NCBI GenBank assembly: GCA_022703485.1
Contig: JAKLDO010000013.1
Span: 1 to 47,881 of the forward strand
From: a bacterium
Lineage (GTDB): Bacteria > UBP6 > UBA1177
DNA: 47,881 nt
Direction: 5' to 3'
A program made the translations under genes and the position numbers. The notes below the pieces were generated by a model. The model did no database searches. It saw nothing but the letters and a program-made list of their open reading frames with translations, and was not told the DNA's origin. Positions 15,735-25,400 of this stretch are shown here, in pieces (the first letter of the stretch is position 1; each line of letters begins with the position of its first letter).

Positions 15735-17129
15735 TTATTTTTTCTTACTCGCTTTCTCTTTTGCTTTGAAGAGCATCATGGAGACCCGGCTGAGGATGCT
15801 GACTTCGTTGTCGCCGCTTGTTTCGATGGAAAGGAAGTTGAGGTCTGGGAACATTGTCATGATCTTTGCCTGTACTCCGTCACTTACGCCGGAAGATGGC
15901 ATGCATCCGAAAGGTTTTGATGACAGAAATCCGTCAACAAGAGGCGCGTAGTGAACTGCTTCGCCTATTTCAAGATTTCCTTCGCCTCCGAATATTTCAG
16001 GGTGGTAGAGCTCATATCCGAGTCTTGCAAGCTCATCAAGGTCGGCAAGGTCAGCCCTTCCTCCGAAAGCTTCCGGGTTGAAGTGTTTTTTCAGCCAGTT
16101 ATAGAAAATAAGTATCGCTTTATCGCTCACATGCTGTCTTCTCAGGGACTTTTTCCAGTATTTATATTCTTTTTCCGTTGCGGCATATTTCATACCGCGC
16201 TCAGCTTCACGGGCTCTTCTCCAGTTGTCGTACATCGCTCTTGAAGTGAAAAGTCCCGGTATAACTTCGCATCCTTCGTCCATTATGAAACGGCGCATGT
16301 TGTAGTTCCCTTCGTTGTGAGCGAGATTGGCAAAAACCTCTCCTGTCATGTAGATCAGCGGGAGTTTTACATTCTTTTTAGGTACAGCGGCAAGCATCCT
16401 GCCGGCTTTCCGCAGTGCGATCGGCAGTTTTATCATGTAGAAATGGCTTGAGAACGCTTCCAGAAGCAGATTTTCACAATCTTCAATGACTTTAAGGGCA
16501 TGTTCTTTATCCACAGCGTAAGGTCTGAGAGCGCATTCAGCAATGTGCATGAAGTCGGCAAGCACAAAGGATATCAGCATGTTGATCCTGAAATCGAGAT
16601 TGAACTGGAAAGCGCAATCCTTGTCGAGCATCGAATCATTAAGTTCGGAAGAGAACACCATCAGCCGGAAACCCTTGAACCCTGCATCATTGGCGACTTT
16701 GAGATATTCCTGAGGATACATTCCGTAACGGCAGGGACCGCACTGACCGCCGCCCGACATAAAAATATATTTTTCGACGATCTCCTCTTTTGAAAGCCCC
16801 AGCTCGTTATGAAGCTTGAAAAGGTGCCTGATGAAACTGCCCGAAGTGAAATACATCGGATTGCATTCCATCCTGTTGCCGTACTCCTTGCCCCAGCGGA
16901 CATCTTCTTTAATATGATCGCCCATATCGATGAACTTATAACCGTTCCTGATCAGATATGCTCTGATGAAAAACGATTTTCTCCGCTCGATCATTGAATA
17001 AAGTATCGTTACTTTTTTCTTATCTTTTTTATGCCACACAGGATTTGGATAACCCTGCCACTGCTCCTCTTTTTTTATCTTCGGAGAAATACTTCCAGTC
17101 TTTGTTTCGATCTTATAAGGATTTGTCAT
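15735..17129 (-). CDS. Acyl-CoA dehydratase activase-associated protein (2-hydroxyglutaryl-CoA dehydratase D-component-like)
   Basis: A 464-residue cytoplasmic protein of the group that accompanies, or is fused to, BcrA/BadF/HgdC-type activases. Key segments are MSGGGQCGPCRYGMYPQEYL, whose CxxC probably helps bind an Fe-S cluster, EVFANLAHNEGNYNMRRFI, and HYAPLVDGFLSSKPFGCMPS with SSGVSDGVQAKI near the end. ATG 17129 follows a G-rich ribosome site; 33 further codons upstream look non-coding and overlap the promoter. In many anaerobes this part continues the large activase polypeptide; here it is a separate gene 5.4 kb from the 22488-25823 gene. The true substrate is unknown. Its last 29 codons and stop lie in the 90-bp repeat. 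Confidence 0.8.
   Translation of the reverse strand: MTNPYKIETKTGSISPKIKKEEQWQGYPNPVWHKKDKKKVTILYSMIERRKSFFIRAYLIRNGYKFIDMGDHIKEDVRWGKEYGNRMECNPMYFTSGSFIRHLFKLHNELGLSKEEIVEKYIFMSGGGQCGPCRYGMYPQEYLKVANDAGFKGFRLMVFSSELNDSMLDKDCAFQFNLDFRINMLISFVLADFMHIAECALRPYAVDKEHALKVIEDCENLLLEAFSSHFYMIKLPIALRKAGRMLAAVPKKNVKLPLIYMTGEVFANLAHNEGNYNMRRFIMDEGCEVIPGLFTSRAMYDNWRRAREAERGMKYAATEKEYKYWKKSLRRQHVSDKAILIFYNWLKKHFNPEAFGGRADLADLDELARLGYELYHPEIFGGEGNLEIGEAVHYAPLVDGFLSSKPFGCMPSSGVSDGVQAKIMTMFPDLNFLSIETSGDNEVSILSRVSMMLFKAKEKASKKK
15739..15828 (-). repeat. 90-bp perfect direct repeat, copy 2 (in-gene copy)
   Basis: This is the functional copy, forming the 3' coding end of the 15735-17129 gene. It is identical to 14207-14296 over all 90 bases, and identity stops abruptly at both ends (one extra T at 15738, and GGAAAG after 15828 versus ATTGTT after 14296). 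Confidence 0.95.
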
Positions 17130-17156
17130 TCCGCCCCCCGGCAAATTATCGGAATC

Positions 17157-17184
17157 AGCATATAAATTCAGTCGATTTTTGCAA
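17157..17184 (-). promoter_or_regulatory. Promoter of the 15735-17129 gene
   Basis: On the minus strand, TTGCAA (17179-17184), a 16-bp spacer and TATGCT (17157-17162). It forms a divergent pair with the plus-strand promoter at 17196-17223. Confidence 0.5.
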
Positions 17185-17195
17185 GAAACATTTCC

Positions 17196-17223
17196 TTGTA
17201 ACATGTAATTATTGCTGTAAAAT
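17196..17223 (+). promoter_or_regulatory. Promoter of the DUF6544-like gene
   Basis: TTGTAA (17196-17201), a 16-bp spacer and TAAAAT (17218-17223) lie 32 bp before ATG 17256, back to back with the minus-strand promoter. Confidence 0.6.
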
Positions 17224-17255
17224 ATCAAGACTTTGAAAAATCAGGAGGTCTGAAT

Positions 17256-18029
17256 ATGAAATGTGAATACAAAAAAGCTGTCAGACATGAGCTTGACCGT
17301 ACAAAAAACTGCAAACCTGAAATATTAAGCGAAAATGATATGATCCACCTGCCGGAAATAGTGAAAAGATACATTCACTACACAGGTTTTTCCGGAAGAG
17401 AAAAGATTTTGAATTTCCGTGCTGAGTTCAAAGGAGGCATCCGTTTCAAACCAAACGAAGGTTATATGCCTTTGAAGTCGGTTCAGTATAATTTTTTCGA
17501 TGTCCATTCCCGGTTGTTTTACATTGTGGCGAAAAGAAGCGGAATTCCGGCAATAGGACTTCATTTGTATAGAGATGCAAAGGCGATTTTTAAGGTGAAA
17601 ATACTGGGATTGTTCACTGTTGTTGATGCTTCCGGACCAAAAATGGATCAGGGAGAGACCGTTACAGTGCTGAATGACATGTTTTTTATGGCTCCCGGTG
17701 CTCTTATCGACAAAAAAATACAATGGGAAAACATTGACGATCTGACCGTGAAAGCAACATTCACAAACGGTGACATTAAAGTCAGTGCCGTTCTGTACTT
17801 TAATGAAGAAGGCAGATTATTGAATTTCATAAGCAATGACAGATTTGAAACAGACGGAAAGGAATATATCAATAACCCGTGGGAAACACCGACATCAGAA
17901 TACAGAGACATCAACGGATACCGGCTCCCGTCGAAAGCAAAACTGATCTATAAAAGACCGGAAGGTGATTTCTGCTACGGTGAATTTGAACTCGTAAGTA
18001 TGGACTATAACTGCAGAGAGTTGAAGTGA
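17256..18029 (+). CDS. DUF6544-family protein
   Basis: A 257-residue soluble protein that I recognise as DUF6544-like. LPEIVKRYIHYTGFSGREKI opens the domain. It continues with MPLKSVQYNFFDVHSRLFYI, LGLFTVVDASGPKMDQGETV, NDMFFMAPGALIDKKIQWEN, then a beta-rich FTNGDIKVSAVLYFNEEGRL and PWETPTSEYRDINGYRLPSK with PEGDFCYGEFELVSMDYN at the end. The family is widespread and of unknown function. No signal peptide or membrane segment is seen. AGGAGG precedes the ATG and a good promoter lies upstream. The next gene starts 29 bp downstream and may share the transcript. Confidence 0.75.
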   Translation: MKCEYKKAVRHELDRTKNCKPEILSENDMIHLPEIVKRYIHYTGFSGREKILNFRAEFKGGIRFKPNEGYMPLKSVQYNFFDVHSRLFYIVAKRSGIPAIGLHLYRDAKAIFKVKILGLFTVVDASGPKMDQGETVTVLNDMFFMAPGALIDKKIQWENIDDLTVKATFTNGDIKVSAVLYFNEEGRLLNFISNDRFETDGKEYINNPWETPTSEYRDINGYRLPSKAKLIYKRPEGDFCYGEFELVSMDYNCRELK

Positions 18030-18058
18030 TAAAATAGATTGAAATATGAGGATTTAAA

Positions 18059-18928
18059 ATGACAGAAAATGTGCAAAAATTAACCAGAATTATGGATGAA
18101 CAGAACAATCGCAGTATCCCCGAATTTGAAGGATATTCACCGATTGAAATGGAGTTTATTCTTTACGATGTTTTTAGCGAAAAAAGCCCGATTCATTTGC
18201 AAAAACTTACAGATGCTGATTACAAATCAATACCTTTGCTCAATATGATCAAATATCTTGCCGTTTCAATTTCTGAAAATGGAGAAATAAAACTCACCAG
18301 CACAGGCGCACTTCCGACAAAAATCGTTGCTGACATTTACGGTAAAGGATTTTTTAAAGACGAAGCTATTGAATCAGGAGTTTCAAAGCTAAGCAAAGAA
18401 ACAGATTCGATGTCCATCAACCTTACACGAATCCTGATTGAATTAACAGGTCTGGCAAAAAAACGAAATGGAAAACTCAGTATTACAAAGAATGGCGATA
18501 AAATTCTTTGTGATGACTTTGAGACATTGAGACTCATTTTCAGTACTTTCGCCACGAAATTTAACTGGGCGTATTATGATGCATTTGACGAAAAAAGAAC
18601 CGGACAACTAGGGTTCGGTTTTTCTTTAATACTTTTAAGTAAATACGGCAATATAAAAAGAACCGGTGATTTTTATTCAGAGAAATATTTTAAAGCGTTT
18701 CCAATGCTTTTGAAAGGCTTTTCAGATCCTTATTACGATGCTGTTGAAAAAATGGCGACACACTGTTATTCAGTTCGGACATTCGAAAGATTCCTTAATT
18801 ATTTCAATCTTATAGAAATAGAAAATAATATGAAAGAAAGAAATATCCATATCACAAAAACCGTGCTTTTTGACAAATTTATTAAATGTTTGCCGCATAG
18901 AAAGCATGATTTTTTGAAGATGAGATAA
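18059..18928 (+). CDS. Conserved protein of unknown function
   Basis: A 289-residue protein with GAGG before ATG 18059. Phrases such as NNRSIPEFEGYSPIEMEFIL, KLTSTGALPTKIVADIYGKG, NGKLSITKNGDKIL and FNWAYYDAFDEKRTGQLGFG recall an uncharacterised family that I remember from Bacteroidetes and other bacteria. The protein is soluble, mainly helical, and contains what look like winged-helix-style repeats ('G.LKLT..G.LP', 'GKLSITKNGDKIL'), so nucleic-acid binding is possible but unproven. It follows the DUF6544-like gene by 29 bp and its stop abuts that of the convergent gene at 18929. Confidence 0.65.
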   Translation: MTENVQKLTRIMDEQNNRSIPEFEGYSPIEMEFILYDVFSEKSPIHLQKLTDADYKSIPLLNMIKYLAVSISENGEIKLTSTGALPTKIVADIYGKGFFKDEAIESGVSKLSKETDSMSINLTRILIELTGLAKKRNGKLSITKNGDKILCDDFETLRLIFSTFATKFNWAYYDAFDEKRTGQLGFGFSLILLSKYGNIKRTGDFYSEKYFKAFPMLLKGFSDPYYDAVEKMATHCYSVRTFERFLNYFNLIEIENNMKERNIHITKTVLFDKFIKCLPHRKHDFLKMR

Positions 18929-19207
18929 TTAAAAAGCTTTATATTCTCTGATTGATTCAGCTATTTCATCAAGCTTTTCAGGTGTGAAGTCATTCTTGTA
19001 AAATATTTTAAAAAGTTCAGCGATCAGTTCTCTTTCACTCATTTCAGGATGTTTTTCACGGAGCTGACCAAGAATTATGCTTCTTGACAGTTCGGTCAGT
19101 TCAAATAACTTTTCAATTTTTTCAGCATCAGATCTTTTGTTAATGATCTCAAACTGTTTTTTTGAAATGTGTTTTGGCGTATCATTCATTGGATATTTAT
19201 TTTCCAT
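18929..19207 (-). CDS. Small helical protein of unknown function
   Basis: A charged, all-helical protein of 92 residues when started at ATG 19207. Starts at TTG 19258 or ATG 19189 are also possible and none has a clear ribosome site. The core KKQFEIINKRSDAEKIEKLF...ELSRSIILGQLREKHPEMSERELIAEL resembles short proteins that in other bacteria sit beside nucleotidyltransferase-like genes, but no such partner is present here. It converges tail to tail on the 18059 gene. Function unknown. Confidence 0.5.
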   Translation of the reverse strand: MENKYPMNDTPKHISKKQFEIINKRSDAEKIEKLFELTELSRSIILGQLREKHPEMSERELIAELFKIFYKNDFTPEKLDEIAESIREYKAF

Positions 19208-19360
19208 CCATCTTTTGTAAAAAAGCCACTTTTCCGAAAAAGATAATACCGACTGCAATAACTTTTTTCAATATAAGCCGCAGGAATACTTTCAAAATTA
19301 AGTAATTTAATTCCGGTAATGAAAAAAACCATTAAAAACAAATGAAATTAATGAATCATA

Positions 19361-19381
19361 GTATATTTCACTGTATATTTC
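19361..19381 (+). promoter_or_regulatory. Direct repeats upstream of the restriction-modification operon
   Basis: GTATATTTC occurs at 19361-19369 and again at 19373-19381, 12 bp apart (about one helical turn). A -10-like TATAAC follows at 19414-19419, though no good -35 box is positioned for it. These are plausible regulator sites in the 230-bp AT-rich gap before the cassette. No controller (C) protein gene is visible. Confidence 0.35.
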
Positions 19382-19441
19382 CTTGAATTGGAAAGTGAAT
19401 TGAAGTAAGTTGATATAACTGTTTAGAGAGGGGAATATCTT

Positions 19442-20314
19442 TTGGAAGATGTAAAGTATATAGATATAAAGGAAGATTTTCAAACTGTGAATGAACCCCT
19501 CTGTATATTCAATGGAGAGGTATCAATTAAGCCTTTTTTAAAATGGGTTGGTGGGAAAGGTCAATTATTGTCAGAATTAGCAAGATATGTTCCTAAAAAG
19601 TTCAACAAATACATTGAGCCTTTTGTGGGCGGTGGGGCTTTTTTCTTTTATCTTAATCCCAACAAAGCGGTTATTTCAGATTCTAACGAAGAGCTCATAG
19701 CAACATACAAAGCTGTTCGAGATAATGTGGAAGAAATAATAAAAATATTAATGATGTATAAAAACGAAGAAGACTTTTTTTATAAAATAAGATCCATAGA
19801 TCCATCTATCTTGTCAGGATCAGAAAGGGCTGCAAGATTAATATATTTGAACAAGACATGCTTTAACGGTTTGTATCGAGTAAATAAAAAGGGACAGTTC
19901 AATGTGCCTTGGGGTAAAAAGAAGAGTGATTTTTTAAATGCCGAGCAACTAAGAGATTCCAGTGATTTTCTTAAAAATGTTGAAATTGTTCATGCTGATT
20001 ATGCTGAAACATTGAGGAATTATGCTGAAAAAGGTGATTTTATTTTTTTAGATCCTCCATACTATCCTGTTGGCAAACATTCGGACTTTAAACGATACAC
20101 GAAAGAATTTTTTTATCACGAGGATCACATTATCTTAAAAAAAGAGTTTGAAAGATTGGTTAAGATGGGTTGTCATGTTGTTTTAACAAATTCTGATCAT
20201 CCCTTTATACTTGAATTATTTAAAGATTTTCAAATAAAAATTATCGAAACAAAGAGATTGATAAGCAGCAATCCTGAAACAAGAACTGGAAAAGATATTA
20301 TTGTTGTCGGATGA
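19442..20314 (+). CDS. Dam-family (D12 class) DNA adenine-N6 methyltransferase
   Basis: A 290-residue m6A methyltransferase. PFLKWVGGKGQLLSELARYV (31-50) and YIEPFVGGGAFFF (58-69) form the SAM site; NKTCFNGLYRVNKKGQFNVP is the Dam-family DNA-contact region; DPPYYPV (204-210) is the catalytic motif. This is the alpha-class order of EcoDam/DpnM. TTG 19442 is the only sensible start and AGAGGGG lies just upstream. It is the first gene of a three-gene restriction-modification operon and overlaps or nearly abuts the next gene. Dam-type relatives often modify GATC, but GATC is frequent in this window, so the site remains open. The cassette looks more AT-rich than its flanks, which hints at acquisition. 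Confidence 0.92.
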   Translation: MEDVKYIDIKEDFQTVNEPLCIFNGEVSIKPFLKWVGGKGQLLSELARYVPKKFNKYIEPFVGGGAFFFYLNPNKAVISDSNEELIATYKAVRDNVEEIIKILMMYKNEEDFFYKIRSIDPSILSGSERAARLIYLNKTCFNGLYRVNKKGQFNVPWGKKKSDFLNAEQLRDSSDFLKNVEIVHADYAETLRNYAEKGDFIFLDPPYYPVGKHSDFKRYTKEFFYHEDHIILKKEFERLVKMGCHVVLTNSDHPFILELFKDFQIKIIETKRLISSNPETRTGKDIIVVG

Positions 20315-20315
20315 A

Positions 20316-21365
20316 ATGAATAAAAATCAACTTAAAATTCATGCCTTCGTTGATCAGTTTTTGCTTTTTCCAGGAACTAGATATATGGGAAGTAAAAATA
20401 AAATCATTCATCAAATATGGGAAATATTAAAGGACTACGAATTTAATAGTTTCTTTGATGCTTTTGCTGGAAGTAATGTGGTTGCGTATTTTATGAAATC
20501 AAAGGGAAAGCAGGTTTCCACTAATGATTTCATGTCAATAAGCTTTTATCTTTCAAAAGCAGTAATTGAAAACTGTGGTATAATTCTAGACGAAAAAGAC
20601 ATGCAATTTTTATTAAATAACAAGAACAATGAAACCATTATTTCCAATACTTTTAAAGGATTATATTTTAGTGATAAAGACAACCGTTTTTTAGACAAAG
20701 TGCGATTTAATATTTCTTTTCTTAAGGATGAATATAAACAAGCAATTGCAATTTCTGCTCTTGTGAGAGCTTGTATGAAAAAAAGGCCAAGAGGAATTTT
20801 CACTTTTACTGGAGATAGGTATGACGATGGGAGAGAAGATATAAAAAAGTCATTAGAGCATCATTTTATTGAAAATGTGAGCTTATTTAATAATGCTGTT
20901 TTCAATAACGGGACAAGATGCAAATCTTTCAATAATTTCACACAGGAAGTGAAAATCGAAGCAGACATGGTTTATTTTGACCCTCCTTATTATTCGCCTA
21001 AATCTGATAACGACTATGTTAGAAGATATCATTTCGTAGAAGGGTTGGCAAAAAATTGGAATGGGCTTGAGATACAATGGCACACAAAAACAAAAAAATT
21101 TAAAAGCTATCAATCACCTTTTTCAAAGCAAGAGGAAGCATATAAAGCATTCGAAAGCCTGATCAATGTATATAAAAAATCTATTATTGTTATTTCTTAT
21201 TCATCTAATTCCCTCCCGACAAAAGATGAAATCCTTACAATGTTAAAAAAGCACAAGAAAAATGTCGTGGTTCATGAAATTGATCATTTATATTCTTTTG
21301 GAAACCAGAATTTTAAAGCAGGAGAATCTAATAGGGTTAAAGAGTATTTATTTGTGGGGGAATAA
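20316..21365 (+). CDS. Second D12-class DNA adenine methyltransferase
   Basis: A 349-residue protein with the D12/alpha-class order but clearly different from its neighbour: RYMGSKNKII (22-31), FFDAFAGSNVVAYFM (46-60), and the catalytic DPPYYSPKSDNDYVRRYHFV (222-241). The long middle region (MKKRPRGIFTFTGDRYDDGR) is the putative target-recognition part. ATG 20316 is one base past the upstream stop; an overlapping TTG at 20301 lacks a ribosome site. A second, non-homologous-looking m6A enzyme next to a single endonuclease is usual where the recognition sequence is asymmetric and each strand needs its own enzyme (FokI/MboII-type), or in DpnII-type systems. Confidence 0.9.
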   Translation: MNKNQLKIHAFVDQFLLFPGTRYMGSKNKIIHQIWEILKDYEFNSFFDAFAGSNVVAYFMKSKGKQVSTNDFMSISFYLSKAVIENCGIILDEKDMQFLLNNKNNETIISNTFKGLYFSDKDNRFLDKVRFNISFLKDEYKQAIAISALVRACMKKRPRGIFTFTGDRYDDGREDIKKSLEHHFIENVSLFNNAVFNNGTRCKSFNNFTQEVKIEADMVYFDPPYYSPKSDNDYVRRYHFVEGLAKNWNGLEIQWHTKTKKFKSYQSPFSKQEEAYKAFESLINVYKKSIIVISYSSNSLPTKDEILTMLKKHKKNVVVHEIDHLYSFGNQNFKAGESNRVKEYLFVGE

Positions 21366-22399
21366 TGAGAAGAATTAAAAGCGTAGATTTACCACAAGCT
21401 GATAGGCTGGAATCTGTTCTTTTAACTGTTGTTGCTGTTGGAAATGGTGCAAGAACGGATATTGAAATTGCAAACAGAGTTCCTGGAATTGAGGGCGACG
21501 ATAGGCAAGGCCGATATTACAGAAGAGCTGCAGAAATGTTGGGATTTATAAAAAACGAAAGAAACAACGCAGTATTAACAGAAAAAGCTTCCCTTCTTCT
21601 TCAAAATGTAGCCATAAACAATCCTGTTTTTGTTGTGTCTGTCCTAAATCTTGAAATTTATCAGAAATTGCTGCCATATTTGGAACTTTATCCTCAGGGT
21701 TGCACCAGACAAGAAATATTAAATTATCTTCAATCAATTGCTGATCCCGATATTGGTCGAACAATGATCGATAGAAGAATTTCAACAATTCTTTCTTGGC
21801 CTAAAACGCTTAATTTTATAGATCGCAATCAAGATGGAGGATATGTGTTAATAAACAATTTCAACGAACAAAATCCTGTTTTTGAAGTTCAAGATATTGA
21901 TCAACCTTTGCTTCCAATAACTGCTGAATTGGCTGAATATCAGGAAATTGAGCAAAGAACAATTAATGCAAGAGAAGAGATAGCCTATTTTAAAAGTCAA
22001 GCAAGACTTGATAGAGCAGCAAGTGCGCATATTTCTTTGGTAAATATAGTTGCCAGAAGAATCCGTGAAAACGGTGGAATTCCTAAAGCAAATCAGTTGA
22101 TAGATCTTGCAGTCAGGCTAGATGAGGACTATATTTTTGAAATGAAATCTACAACCGAAAACAATGTCAAATCTCAAATTAGAAAAGGTTTGAGTCAATT
22201 ATATGAATATAGATATTTGCAGAATAAACCTGAGGCAAAACTTGTTTTAGTAGTTGAAAAACCTCTTGGAGCAAGCCATTCTTGGATGTTAGAATATATG
22301 GAAGTTGATCGTGGGATCAACTTAATTTGGGATGGGAATGATCAACTTTACGGGAGTGAAAGAACAAGAAGAGACTTGAATTTTCTAGGCATTTTATAA
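21365..22399 (+). CDS. Type II restriction endonuclease, PD-(D/E)XK type
   Basis: A 344-residue protein whose ATG overlaps the previous stop (TAATG) and is preceded by GGGGG. Residues 1-165 look like winged-helix DNA-reading domains (VVAVGNGARTDIEIANRVPG, RYYRRAAEMLGFI, CTRQEILNYLQ). Residues 215-300 are the nuclease: ISLVNIVARRIRENGG, then D247 (LIDLAV), E259-M-K261 (DYIFEMKS) and QIRKGLSQLYEYRY, the PD-(D/E)XK arrangement with its following Q/Y helix. Placement after two methyltransferase genes supports a restriction role. Cutting specificity cannot be read from the sequence. Confidence 0.85.
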   Translation: MRRIKSVDLPQADRLESVLLTVVAVGNGARTDIEIANRVPGIEGDDRQGRYYRRAAEMLGFIKNERNNAVLTEKASLLLQNVAINNPVFVVSVLNLEIYQKLLPYLELYPQGCTRQEILNYLQSIADPDIGRTMIDRRISTILSWPKTLNFIDRNQDGGYVLINNFNEQNPVFEVQDIDQPLLPITAELAEYQEIEQRTINAREEIAYFKSQARLDRAASAHISLVNIVARRIRENGGIPKANQLIDLAVRLDEDYIFEMKSTTENNVKSQIRKGLSQLYEYRYLQNKPEAKLVLVVEKPLGASHSWMLEYMEVDRGINLIWDGNDQLYGSERTRRDLNFLGIL

Positions 22400-22487
22400 C
22401 CATAAAAAAATGTAGCAGCTCGTTGGACAAAATCAATAAAAAACCACAATATTCAAATTTAATTGAGTAACAATCTGTTGCCCAAAG

Positions 22488-25400
22488 CTACTTTTTTCCT
22501 TTCAGCGTTTCTTCTTCATGTTTAAGGAAATACTCGATGGTTTCGATGCGGATGTTGAAAGTGGCTCCGGGTTTGTTCTGGTCGATGTCGTGGAAAAGGA
22601 AATGCGGTGTGGCCGATGCATCGAGGATGTTGTCGATGTATGAATATGTCGGTGCGTCGTGTCCGCATTTGAAACTGCTGAGGTCTATTACTGCGAGATT
22701 GGGATGTCTCGCCGCGACCCTTGCCGCCATTATTTTCAGATTGGTGTTCCTGTTGAAGTTCCTGCCCCACACATCAGTGATGTCAAAGCTGTCATCTTTA
22801 AAAGTGCTGTCTCTGAACAGCGGATCGATGAAACTTGCACTGTCGGGAAGTGATTCAATGCAGAGTACGGGGAAGCCTTTCAGCTGGAACTTTTCCAGTA
22901 TCCTGTGATTAAGTCCCGGATCGTGGTGATACGGATGCCCGATGAGAAGAACTCCCATTCTGTCGCTTAGAATGAGGTCGTTCATCACTTCAGCCCCTGC
23001 GTTCTGAAGGGTCTCATAATAATTTTTCATTGCATTGAGCCCCTGATTGACGGCCCAGGCGTTCTCGTCTTCAGTCAGTTCGACCTTCTCTTTGAAATAT
23101 TCATACAGGATCCCGTTAATTTCGACAGGATTGTCCATGCTCACAAGCGGTCTCCAGAAATCTACTCCGTTCTGTGCGAAAAAATCGGTCTCTCTCTTGA
23201 AAACCGCATTTACGACCTCAGGAGTTCCCATCTGGATCACACAGGCGTTGTTCCCCAGAGTGTTCTTTACCGAGGAATGAAGATGTGTGATTATCGGGAA
23301 GCAGATATGTGTGCATTCCTTTTTCTGCAAAAGGTTATAAATATGGGCCGGAGCGACTTTAGCGGGGAAACACGGATCGATAGCGCCCCATTTGTTACCT
23401 TTCGCCCACAGTTCATCGCTCGTGTAATCGCTGAATACAACTTTCATCCCGAGAGTCCTGAAATAGGTCGAGAAGAATGGTGAATAGAGATACATGTTGA
23501 GAAGTTTCGGTATTCCGATGACCATTTTCTTTCTTTTTTCAAGCACTTCGGCCTTTGAACCTTTGAATTCAGGATCGTTCCTGACATTTATCGTGTTATA
23601 AGGGTAGTACTCAGACTGGTTTTTTGCAGCTCCGTTCTGAGGCATTTCATTGAACGGGAAATCACTGAAAACAAGATAAGCCGATTCATCCACGAGATTC
23701 CTGACCTTTTTAAGGGTTTCATCTCTTTTCGCCGCAAGCTCCTTCATTTCACCGGCATTTTCAGCAAGACCTTTCTCGCACTGGTTCCCCGAAATGAACC
23801 TTATTCTGCTGCCGTTGGCTGTATGGATGTCGATGAACGCTCTGGGACACTTGTTTGCGCAGAACCTGCATCTTGTCGATTCATTGTTCGTGGTGGTATA
23901 TTCCACTCTTGCCGCATCCGCTATACCTGTGAAGGAACTCTTTCCCTTCACCGTGTCAACAGCCTCCATCGCCGCTCCTATCGCACCGCAGATATCGGCA
24001 AACCTGTGAACGCTGACCGAAGCATCCGGAATTCTGCTTTTTATGTAATCGACCTGTGCTTTTACGGCGGCGAGATTTTTCTGAGTGCCGCCCTGAAGCA
24101 CTATCTTTTTTCCGAATTTCGCGATATTCGATTCCTGAACGACATAGTTCCAGATATTTTTAGGAAGAACGAGAGCTAAACCTGCCATGATCTCTTCTTT
24201 CGACCAGCCCAGCTGCTGGAAATTGACCTTGTCCTGCTCCATGAAAACAGCGCATCCGTAGTTGAAAGCAGGAGCTTTCCTCGCCTTGAAGGCATGCTCA
24301 GCATACTTTTCGACAGGTATTCCGAACTGTGCCGCCATTCCCTGAAGGAAAAATCCGTTGCCTGCACTGCACTGCGTATTGAGCTTGAAATCGACAACTC
24401 TGCCGTGCTTCATGAAAAGCACTTTTATGTCCTGTCCGCCGATATCACATATAAGATCAATGTCACCGTAGTAATGCACTGCCGATTTCATGTGCGCGAC
24501 AGTTTCAACGATGGCCCTGTCAAGATCGAAAGCCGCCCTGAGTATTGATGAAGCATACCCTGTGACTGCACTTCCTGCGATATTTACAGTTATCCCTTTC
24601 TCTTTTTCCCATTTTTCCATTTTCACGAACATTTCGCGAAGGTCGCTGACAGGATTCCCGTTTGAAAGTATGTAATCTCTGTAGATTATCTCTTTTGTGC
24701 TGTTAAGAAGCACCAGCTTTGTGCTTGTAGATCCTCCGTCTATGCCCAGATAGCATTCGTAAGTACGGTTTTTTTCAAGTTCAGGCGGTGTGAATTCAGG
24801 AATGGAGTACATTTTTGCGAATTCAATGATCTCTTCTTCACTGCTGACAAGTCCGTCGATGATGGCGCCGCTCGATTCAAGTTTTGAAAGCCTTCCTTTT
24901 GCAATGTAGGCATCAAGTTTTGCAGGTCCTTCATAAATGTACTGCAAGGTGCTCCTGTCGGAAAGTTCATCTGTCTTTTTACCGAACAGCACAGCTCCTG
25001 CCGCTGCAAAATACTGCGAGTCCTCAGGAACGAATATCGCTTTTTCAATATCTTTGCAGGCGGGTTTGAAACTGTGTATGTTCCATGTCACAGGAAGCTG
25101 TTCACGCCAGATATCGGTAAGTGCCGGAAGATATGTGTGCGGGCCGCCCAGAAGAAGAACTTTGTCTTTGAGCACATTGCCTCTCACAAGGACTTCAAGG
25201 TTCTGTTTAACTATCGCCGTGCATAGAGAGACGAATATATCCTCTTTTGAAACTCCTGCTTTCAGAAGTCCAACGACATCGGTCTCGGCAAAAACCCCGC
25301 ATTTGGCCGCAATGTGATTTATTGTCCGGCCGTTCGCCCTTATTTTATTGGCTTCGGCAGTGGAAAGACCTATCTTATCAAGTATTTTGTCAATTGTCGC

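Noticed and set aside
17130..17228. N-terminal extension of the dehydratase-like protein to 17228
   Set aside because: It would be translated through the promoter pair, lacks a ribosome site and is unlike the family; ATG 17129 has a G-rich site.
22418..22432. AGCTCGTTGGACAA, similar to AGCTTGTTGGACAA at 43126-43139, as ends of a mobile element
   Set aside because: The similarity covers about 14 bases, has no inverted partner and no transposase lies between; chance is likely.
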